From NCBI RefSeq assembly GCF_023898315.1, contig NC_064616.1, positions 707,573,389-707,637,388 on the forward strand: DNA of 64,000 bases, read 5' to 3'. The notes below the pieces were generated by a model. The model saw nothing but the letters and a program-made list of their open reading frames with translations. It ran no database searches and was not told where the DNA came from. Origin of the DNA: Schistocerca nitens. Its lineage: Eukaryota; Arthropoda; Insecta; Orthoptera; Acrididae. Shown here one piece after another: positions 56,110-64,000 of this stretch. A program made the translations under genes and the position numbers. The first letter of the stretch is position 1, and the number at the start of each line of letters is the position of its first letter.

Positions 56110-58790
56110 AGCACTGAAGCTCAAATAGTTATAGGTACAGAAAGCTGGATAAAGCCGGAAATAAGTTAAGCCAAAATTTTTTCAAACAATCTATCAGTGT
56201 TCAGAAAGGATAGATTAAATACAGTTGGTGGTGGAGTATTTATTGCTGTCAGAAGTAGTTTGCCTTGTAGTGAAATTGAAGTAGGTAGATCCTGCGAAAT
56301 ACTATGGGTAGAGTTTATACTTGGCAAACAGACTAAATTATTAATTGGATTGTTTTACCGAACCGCCAACTCAGAAGATACAGTTGCCGAACACTTCAAA
56401 GAAAACTTGAGTCTCATTTCAAATAGGTACCCCACTCATACAATTATAATCGGTGGTGACTTCAATCTACCCTCAATATGCTGGAAAAATTATACGTTTA
56501 AAGCCAGCAGCAGGCATAAAACATCATCCGAAATTGTACTGAATGCATTATCAGAAAATTATTTTGAACAATTAGTTCGAGCCCACTCGAAGCATAAATG
56601 TTTGCGAAAACATACTTGACCTCTTAGTAACAAATAATCCTGGACAAATAGTGATTATTGTGATGAAAACAGGGATTAGCGATCACAAGGCAGTTGCTGC
56701 TGGGCTGAATATTGTAACACCCGCAACCATAAAAAAAAACGTAAAGTAAAGCTATTTAAAAAAGCTGATAAAACTGCACTTAACGCCTTTTTAAGAGACA
56801 GTCTTCACTCCTTCCGATCCGATCATGTAAACATAGAAAAGTTGTGGAATGATTTCAAAGAGATAGTATCGACAGCAATTGAGAGATATATTTCACATAA
56901 ATTAATAAATGATGGTACTGATCGCCCCATAGTACACAGAACGGGTCAGTTTGCTGTTACAAAAGCAACAAAAAAAGCATGCCAAATTTAAAAGAACACA
57001 AAATCCCCAAGACTGGCAAAGTTTTCCAGAAGTTCGAAATATAGCGCATACTTCAATGCGAGACGCTTTTAATAGTTTCCACAATGAAACTCTGTCTCAA
57101 AATCTGGCAGAAAACCGAAAGAGATTCTGGTCATACATAAAGCACACCAGTGGCAAGACGCAATCAATATCTTCACTGCACGATAAGAACGGTGAAGTCA
57201 CTGGTAACAGTGACACTAAAGCAGAGTTATTAAACATGGTTTTCCAAAACTCCTTCACCAAAGAAGACAAAGTAAATATTCCTGAATTCCACTCAAGAAC
57301 AACTGCCAAAATGAGAAACATAGAAGTAGATATTCTTGGTGTCGCAAAGCAGTCTAAATTGCTTAATAAAGGCAAGGCTTCCGGTCCAGAGAGTATACCA
57401 GTCAGGTTCCTTTCAGAGTATGCTGATACAATAGCTCCATATTTAGCAATTATATACAATCGCTCGCTCACAGATAGATCCGTACCTAAAGAATGGAAAA
57501 TTACTCAAGTCGCACTAATACCCAAAAAGGGAAGTAGGAGTAATCCGTTGAATTACAGGCCCATAACACTAACATCGATTTGCAGTAGCGTTTTGGAACA
57601 TATACTGTAATCGAACTTCATAATGTACCTAAAAGAAAATGATTTATTGACACATAGTCAGCAAAGATTTAGAAAATATCATTCTCGTGAAACACAACTA
57701 GCTTTTTATACTCATGAAGTAATGAGTGCTATCGACAGGGGGTGTCAAACTGATTCCATAGTTTTAGATTTCCAGAAGGCTTTTGACACTGTTCCTCACA
57801 AGCGTCATCTAACCAAACTGTGTTCCTATGGAATATCACCTCAGTTGTGTGACTGGATTCATTATTTCCTGTCAGAAAGATCACAGTTTGTAGTAACAGA
57901 CAGAAAGTCATCAAGTAAAACAGAAGTAATATCCGGTGTTCCCCAAGGAAGTGTTATACGCCCTCTGTTGTTCCTGATCTATATTAATGACATAGGAGAC
58001 AATCTCAGTAGTTGTCTTCGATTGTTTGCAGATGATGCTGTTGTTTACCATCTTGAAAAATCATCAGATGATCAAAACGAATTGCAAAATGATTTAGATA
58101 AGATATCTGTATGGTACAAAAAGTGTTAATTGACCCTGAATAAAGAAAAGTGTGAAGTTATTCACATGAGTAATAAAAGAAATCCACTAAATTTCAATTA
58201 CATGATAAGTCACACAAATCTGAAGGCTGTAAATTCAACAAAATACTTAGGGATTATAATTACAAATACCCTAAATTGGAACGATCACACAGATAATGTC
58301 GTGGGCAGAGCAAACCGAAGACTAATTCACTGGCAGAACACTTAGAGGGTGCAACATGTCTACTAAAGAGACTGCTTCAAACTTGTCCGCCCTGCACTGG
58401 AGTATTGCTGTGCGCTGTGGGATCCACATCAGGTGGGACTGACAGATGACATCGAAAAAGTACAAAGAAGAGCAGCTTGGTTTGTATTATCATGAAATTG
58501 GGGAGATAGTGCCAAAGACATGATACGTGGATTCGAGTAGCAATCATTAAAACAAAGGCATTTTTTGGTGCAATGGGATCTTCTCTTGAAATTTCAATCT
58601 CATGTTTTCTCCTCCGATCGTGAGAACATTCTGTTGGCACCCACCTACAAAGGGAGAAATGGTCATCATCATAAAATAAGAGAAATCAGGGCTTGGGCAG
58701 AAAAATTGAAGTGCTCGTTTTTCCCATGCACCATTCAAGAGTGGAACGGTGGAGAGACATCTTGAAGGTGGTTCATTGAACCCCTAGGCA
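56110..58790 (+). pseudogene. CR1-like LINE, endonuclease and RT
   Basis: Longest copy of the family in the window. Endonuclease: TESWIKPEIS, FRKDRLNTVGGGVFIAV, LLIGLFYRTANS, IIIGGDFNLPSICW (56,110-56,620). Linker to 57,100 in several frames. RT: KGKASGPESIPVRFLSEYAD, KKGSRSNPLNYRPITLTSI, DFQKAFDTVPHKR, VISGVPQGSVIRPLLFLIYI, LFADDAVVYHLE (catalytic DD intact, near 58,025), LNKEKCEVIHM, then the C-terminal part. Frame breaks near 56,615, 56,945, 57,610, 58,127 and 58,345. 5'-truncated inside the endonuclease. Confidence 0.88.
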
Positions 58791-59367
58791 TGGACATAGA
58801 AAGTTAAAATGAGTGTAAGGAAAGCCATGTGTGAAAAATTCACTGAATATGAAAGTAATACTCTATCTATTGGTCTGACAAAAAATCCTATGAAGTTTTG
58901 GTCTTGCATTAAGTTAATAAACAGATCAGATCCTTCCATAACTCAGTGACCATACTAGCCCTGAAACAGATGATGACAGACAGGAGGCCAATTGGATTAC
59001 TGTTCCTCCTTCCAGTCATCAAATAAACACAAAAATTACACATATCAAGATAATTGGCTGCGGGATAGAAAATCAACTAAAATCAGTCAACTGGACACAG
59101 GTGACTGGGCCCGATGGGATACCTCTAGTATTCTACACAGAGTATAAGAAAGAACTTGCTCCTCTTTTAACAGCAGTCTACTGTAGGCAGATGGAGGAAT
59201 GAAGCCCTTAAGAAAAATGCATAGGTCATTGAACAGATGGGCACAGCTATATAGCTATTTTGCTGATGCCAATCTGTTCTAGAATTTTGGTTTGTGCTTG
59301 TTTATTATGACCTTTCTGGAGGCCAAAAATATTCAGGATTTCTGAAAGGCTTTCTATAGAGATCCAC

Positions 59368-59426
<59 letters not shown>

Positions 59427-60310
59427 CAGCTAACCTTGCGATTCGACAGAAGCGTTCGGTAACACAAAGAACACAAGATGCTATTTTAACTGAGGGAAAT
59501 CTTCAGATACAGAAGTAGATTTGGGAATATCTCGTGTGAGTGTTATAAGTGTTCAAATATTTATTAATGGCTGTGTGTACAATGTCCAAAGCTCCATGAG
59601 GTTGCTCATAGTTGATGCTCCTGTGTACATATGAATTGCAATGCTAGAAAATAGTAGCAAAATGCTGTAAGACATGCAGAAGTTTCGAACTTGGTGCAGG
59701 AATTTGTGGTTGAGCCTCAACATCTGCAAATGTAGTTTACTGTACATAAACAGGTGGAAATGCCTGTTATTGGTTGATTAGGTGGTTGCCAAACAATTAC
59801 AAGAAACCATCACACCCATTACATATTTAGGAAACTGTGTATATAAAAATTTAAAGTGGAACACCTGCATAGAATTAATCACAGGAAAAGCAGATGCTAA
59901 ACTGAGATTCACTGGAATAAATCCTCCAGAAGTGTAATCCAGCCACAAACCATTCAACTAATACTTGAATGTTGCTCCTCAGTGTGGGATCCTTAGCAGG
60001 TAAGGTTGATAGAGAACCATTCTGATTTGACCACAGAGATGCACATAATGTTGCCGTTTCCTATCAAGTGTACATTCTTACAACAATCAACCAACATTAT
60101 GCTTCACCTTAAATATAGCTTTCAAAAAGACAATCAAGGTAAAACTGGAGAGAGAGAAGCTCATATGGAAGGTTAAGAACAGTCATTCCTCCTGAACACC
60201 ATTTGTGACTGGAAGAGGAAACAGGGAAAGCAACCGTAGTACTAAAACTACCTTCCACCAAATATTGCAAGATGGTTTGCGGACATGCAGGTGCACATGT
60301 ACTGAATGTT
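58791..60310 (+). pseudogene. second LINE relic (CR1-like subfamily)
   Basis: VRKAMCEKFTEYESNTLSIG and NPMKFWSCIKLINRSDPSIT near 58,810-58,940 match the region before the RT. VTGPDGIPLVFY-like near 59,110 is an early RT block, and ITPITYLGNCVYKNLKWNTC near 59,810 the RT C-terminal region. The RT core between is missing and a (GT)n tract lies in the gap. No open frame survives. Confidence 0.6.
59374..59421. repeat. (GT)n microsatellite
   Basis: About 24 GT units, inside the LINE relic. Confidence 0.97.
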
Positions 60311-60879
60311 ACCCAGCAGCAGACTTTGATTTCACAGATGTGTTCATTGAAGAAGAGTTTGTTATTCTTTCATTTTTATTCCACAGTAAAGTATTTTCTT
60401 GGATTCATGAGGTTTATTCTGTCATTCCTTGCTCCCCCAGAATCTTAGCTCATACACATTCACTGATATGTAGGTTGTAAAAAACTTTTTTGAGGAGTTT
60501 ATAAACTAGTTTTATTGAGCTATTTGCCTTGTTATGTTGGGGACTAATTGTACTAATAAATAACAAATAGAAGAACAAAATTACAAGCTATGCTTACATT
60601 AACAAAAGAATAATAACTATGAGATTTAAAATTGACTGGGACCATTTAAGTGTCGTAGGTGAATATGTATCAAAAGAGGAAAGAAAAGAAGATACAGCTG
60701 TGTTCTATGACAAACTGCAAGGAACAACCAACAAAATCAATAAACAAGACCATTTTTAATTTGTGTAGATCTGAGAACCTTGTTCGAAATCTGTCAACAC
60801 CATGAGTGGGGAAACCTTTGGGTAAACTCAACTGAATAACAATGGTGAAGAACTAACAGTTTTCAACAATCGAACTCAT

Positions 60880-61345
60880 ATAAAACACACTAGAGTGAAC
60901 AATTTCACAGTATTGTCAGAGTGTCTGGAGTCCTTATCAAGTAGGCATGACAACAAACATGAAACAAATCCAGAGATTTACCGCTAGGATCGTAACAAGT
61001 CAGTAGAGCCTAACAGGTCAGCAGAGCCATAGGAAAATGTAACAGATTTTCTCAGGGAAATTAAATGGAAATCCGTGGCAGAAAGACAACGTAGTTCTTG
61101 TGAAACCCTATTGGGTAAATTTGGAGAACCTGTATTCAAAGGAGGCTTTGTGACCGTTATGCTGCAACCACCGTATACCTCATCTAGGTATCGGAGCACA
61201 AGATGAAAGGGATTAGTTCATTTACAGAGGCATATGGTCATTTACTTTGCTCTCACTCAATATGAGAATGGAATAAGAAAGAAAATAGGTAATATTGGCA
61301 CAATGCACCCTCCATTATGTGCTGTCAGTAGTTTGCACAGTTTAT
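60880..61345 (+). mobile_element. CR1-like LINE 3' relic
   Basis: Plus-strand traces: IQRFTARIVT-like near 60,968, a W.S.AERQRSSCETLLGKFGEP line near 61,065, and a tail ACAATGCACCCTCCATTATGTGCTGTCAGTAG near 61,300. The order matches the family C-terminus and 3' UTR. Decayed. Confidence 0.6.
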
Positions 61346-61648
61346 ATGTTACAATAAAACAAACTAACTAATACTTTCTTTCAGAAAAATGAAGGCCGGA
61401 AACACACATTTTCAGGGGGGCAGAGATTACTTATAGATATCATCATCACAAATGAAAAAGAGAAAAATCTTGTTCAAGACACATGGGATTATAGAGGATG
61501 ATACACATATTCAGACTACTTCCTGCTAGTGTCTAAAGTTATATTATTAGCCAGGCGCAGGGCCGGCGCAAAGCACGTGCGAAACGTTCGGCCGCATGGG
61601 GTGGCACTTTCCAAGGGGCAGCAAATCTGCCCCCAACCCCCTCCCCCC

Positions 61649-61649
<1 letters not shown>

Positions 61650-61682
<33 letters not shown>

Positions 61683-61790
61683 GACAAACTTAACATTCAT
61701 GCCCAAGAAGGGATTCGAAACCAAACCTCGGAGGGAGCGGCTACGGGAACTGTGGCATGGCGCCTCAACTACCTGCCGGCCGCCCCTGTT
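61650..61790 (-). repeat. tRNA-derived SINE with A-tail
   Basis: A T-run of about 31 at 61,650-61,680 is the A-tail seen from the other strand. The minus strand reads GGCCGGCAGGTAGTTGAGGC (box A region) and GGTTTCGAATCCC (box B-like, one extra T), then CTTGGGCATGAATGTTAAG as in the SINE at 49.6 kb. The head is shorter than that copy. Confidence 0.7.
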
Positions 61791-62059
61791 GAACAAGGGA
61801 AGGGAGGAGGACTAATTTCTTCCTCGCCACTGTGGCAGCACCATTGTGTTTACGCCGGAGGAACAGAGATGGGGAAGCAGTCTGGCGTACACGCCAGTAT
61901 TCTTATGAGTGGAGCGCTGCCAGCCTGTTACGTGCCATGCGTTTACTCACAACTAATTTTGCAGAAGACGAATATCTAATTTGGAAATTCGAATGCATTG
62001 TTTGATATTGTTGTCACATGTTAAGCCTGAACCAATTTTGCTAAGCCCTTCAATGGCAG

Positions 62060-62500
62060 TTTCCGAGTGTTTTATTCTTCCCACATTATGGAAAAAAATG
62101 TCCAACACCTACAGTGGCTAGAAGTATTCTGAATGCGTGAATACGACTGGGATCAAGACATTGCTAATAAGCCTGGCGTAAGTTGGGTTTTGACGTATTT
62201 TTGATAATTTTTGCTATCCGTTTCTGAGTGATGGTCGGACGTTTTGGTTTTTGAGCCATGAAACACCTGTCTCCACTTGCATGAACCACAATTAAACTCT
62301 GACCGGCACTTTTGTTTGACAATACTACTCACACACTATCACTTTGCCAACATGTATTTACTGTATAATGCGTATGAATCCATGTTTCATCTTAGTAAAC
62401 TACTGGTTGCTTTGATTCTGATGAAAACCTGAGAAAGTATGGTCTTTTAGCAACAATGCCCTCTCGTCCGCACAAAACAAAACGTTAATTTTGACACCTT
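62060..62500 (-). pseudogene. DDE-transposase relic (DETW type)
   Basis: Minus strand near 62,460-62,240: AKRPYFLRFSSESKQPVVY, stop, DETWIHTHYTVNTCWQSDSV, stop, then LSNKSAGQSLIVVHASGDR. The D-E-T-W...H...W pattern with a following LIVVHAGG-like strand is that of insect DDE transposase-like proteins distantly related to the Tc1/IS630 group. No TIRs found. Confidence 0.5.
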
Positions 62501-63610
62501 CTAAAATGAAAACCCATAGACAGAACATGGCTTCTAAGGGTTTCCTTGCTAGCTTTCAATCTCATTTCTGTTTGACAAAAGTTGTGCATTTTTTGCAAAG
62601 TTCGTATTTCTTTCTATTGTTCGTATTGCCACAGAAATTGCTGCCTGATAATACATTTATCCATATCATTGGCCCCATACTTATTGTGAGCTTCTTGTTT
62701 CTTCTTCTTGGGTGCTAGTTTAACCGTAGCCTCGCTGTACCTCGTCACGTGACCTAGTTCCTGGCACTGCCGCGTCACCACTTTGCCTTTCCAGGCAATA
62801 GGTATTGTTGCGTCCTCTACAACGAAAACTACAGAATTCATTTCGGGAGTTGGCCGAGAGAGTCAAGATTGGTCACAAGCACTTTCATTGCTTAAGATCA
62901 GAAGAATTGGTGCGTCCGAATTTCTTGCAACTTGGGATTTAACAGGTAAGTGCTTTTCATACAACGTACAATTAGTATTCCTCATGCAAGTTACTCATAA
63001 GTTAGAATTTTTCTCCTTCAAGATTGCAGAATAGGAAAATTTATTTTTCTTATGATCTGTTACTTCAAAAATTGGCAAGTCGGCAAATAAGCATGCGTAG
63101 TCCCAATAGCTAGAATGAAAATAAAGCGAAGAAAAGTGAAGTGATACGGTGATGACTAATTTGTTACCCCTTATTCCATAATCAGACACGACAGAAGTGA
63201 CACATGGAAATTACGACAGATGTAGAGTGTCAGTTCTTTGAAATGAGCAATCGCAGTGCAGTGAGTTAATATATTTCGACTAGCATTAGTATCCATCGAT
63301 GCCCGGGTGTGTATTTATTGCATTATTATGTTACTCCACCTCCTTATTCTTCCTCTCTCCATTGTCTTCTGCCCCACTCTTTGACCGTTTCACAGGCATC
63401 TGTAGTGAAATTCAGCCTGAAATTCAATTTCACGTGGCTCAATTCTTATGACTTCATCTCCTGAACAGTGTATCCTACAGTAATACAATTTTCCGTTTAC
63501 GTGCAGTGGAATATCAGGAAGTTGTCTGCGAAGTGTGTTGCAAATAAAGTTAGCACACTGACATCAACAGTTAGTTTCGCATAATCGTTCTTTACAGGTT
63601 GGATCGAAAC

Positions 63611-63911
63611 ATGTCCGACGGTAGAAAAAGACTGTCTGGCAGTGAATATAGGAAAAGACGGGCGCTGAAGGAAGATGACGATAAGAAGTAAAAGGATGCA
63701 CTACAACGATATTTCAAGCCAAAGAGAGAACGACCTAGCAGCGTCGAGGGTGGAAAAATAGATCCTGAAAATACAGAAACTAGTGGAGCTACTCCAGCTG
63801 CATCTTTATCTGCAGAACATGACCAGAAAGTTGACGAACACAGTACTGCGACCACCGCATACAGTAGCAATGCTGACGGTGGGCCACCCACATGTTCAAC
63901 AGACCTTGTCT
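63611..63911 (+). pseudogene. hAT/ZMYM-like protein N-terminus, broken
   Basis: ATG 63,611 gives MSDGRKRLSGSEYRKRRALK and six further codons before TAA at 63,689-63,691. The same frame continues KDALQRYFKPKRERPSSVEG to TAG at 63,909-63,911. The K/R-rich SGSEYRK...L..YF start is common in hAT-derived and ZMYM/TTF-type proteins. A possible splice acceptor TTCTTTACAG precedes it. Stops make it a relic. Confidence 0.55.
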
Positions 63912-64000
63912 AGACTCAAGACCTGCTTTGTGATGAAAGCTCCGAGATCGAAACATCAGGCAGAACTGAAATTAAGTGACTAGATTCGGAAAATACTGGA

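Larger units (their letters stand above)
61558..64000 (+). mobile_element. hAT-type element, 5' part (candidate)
   Basis: CAGGGCCGGCGCAAAGCACG at 61,558 is of the form of hAT terminal repeats (CAGGG..GGC), and a hAT/ZMYM-like N-terminus lies at 63,611. The other end is outside the window, so the 8-bp target duplication cannot be checked. The interior contains a SINE and a DDE-transposase relic. Confidence 0.5.

Noticed and set aside
61539-61796. 85-codon minus-strand frame with a lysine run
   Set aside because: Translation of the SINE A-tail and hAT terminal sequence.
62614-62841. 75-codon minus-strand frame as an upstream STK16 exon
   Set aside because: No G-loop, lysine or other kinase motif; no phase-0 donor matching the RGTL exon.

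Overview
The window looks like a piece of a large, transposon-rich insect nuclear genome, most likely an orthopteran such as a locust. The reasons are a tRNA-derived SINE at 49.6-49.8 kb that resembles the abundant SINE family I remember from Schistocerca/Locusta, dense mariner/Tc1 and CR1-like elements, a Dong/R4-like LINE in a TAA microsatellite, and a conserved host gene with introns of 2.9, 18.7 and 14.2 kb. There is no bacterial-type operon, CRISPR array or phage. Family names come from motifs and memory; no database search was run.

The only host gene I can support is a STK16-type serine/threonine kinase on the minus strand. Its last four coding exons lie at 52,172-51,968, 37,756-37,602, 18,871-18,737 and 15,791-15,675. 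They join in phase with GT/AG splice sites and end at a TAA with an AATAAA about 300 nt downstream. The N-terminal part (roughly the first 100 residues) was not found here and probably lies beyond 64 kb.

Everything else recognisable is mobile DNA. 0-3 kb: R2-group LINE tail, mariner relic. 3.4-9.4 kb: a Tc1-like element split by a CR1-like LINE that itself holds a second fragment of the same LINE; then a Tc1-like relic split by a mariner. 10.1-13.9 kb: a CR1-type LINE with an esterase-like ORF1 joined to its RT, the endonuclease missing. 16-21.5 kb: LINE tails and a SINE candidate. 22.7-27.9 kb: an old Ty3/gypsy element with both LTRs. 28.5-32 kb: a LINE holding a CR1 tail that holds a Tc1. 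33-36.5 kb: Tc1 and LINE relics. 38.4-41.3 kb: LINE tail, a Penelope-like element with an internal inversion, and a Tc1-like relic.

45.8-55.2 kb holds the youngest insertions: a CR1-like LINE split by a fold-back mariner and an apparently intact Tc1-like element, a SINE, an apparently intact mariner with 40-bp perfect TIRs, and a second near-identical Tc1-like copy with a stop codon. The two Tc1-like copies share an unusual D-to-E spacing of 32 residues. 55.5-61.3 kb is stacked LINE relics. 61.5-64 kb looks like the start of a hAT element carrying a SINE and a DDE-transposase relic. Most boundaries inside relics are approximate, because frames were followed by eye across stops and frameshifts.
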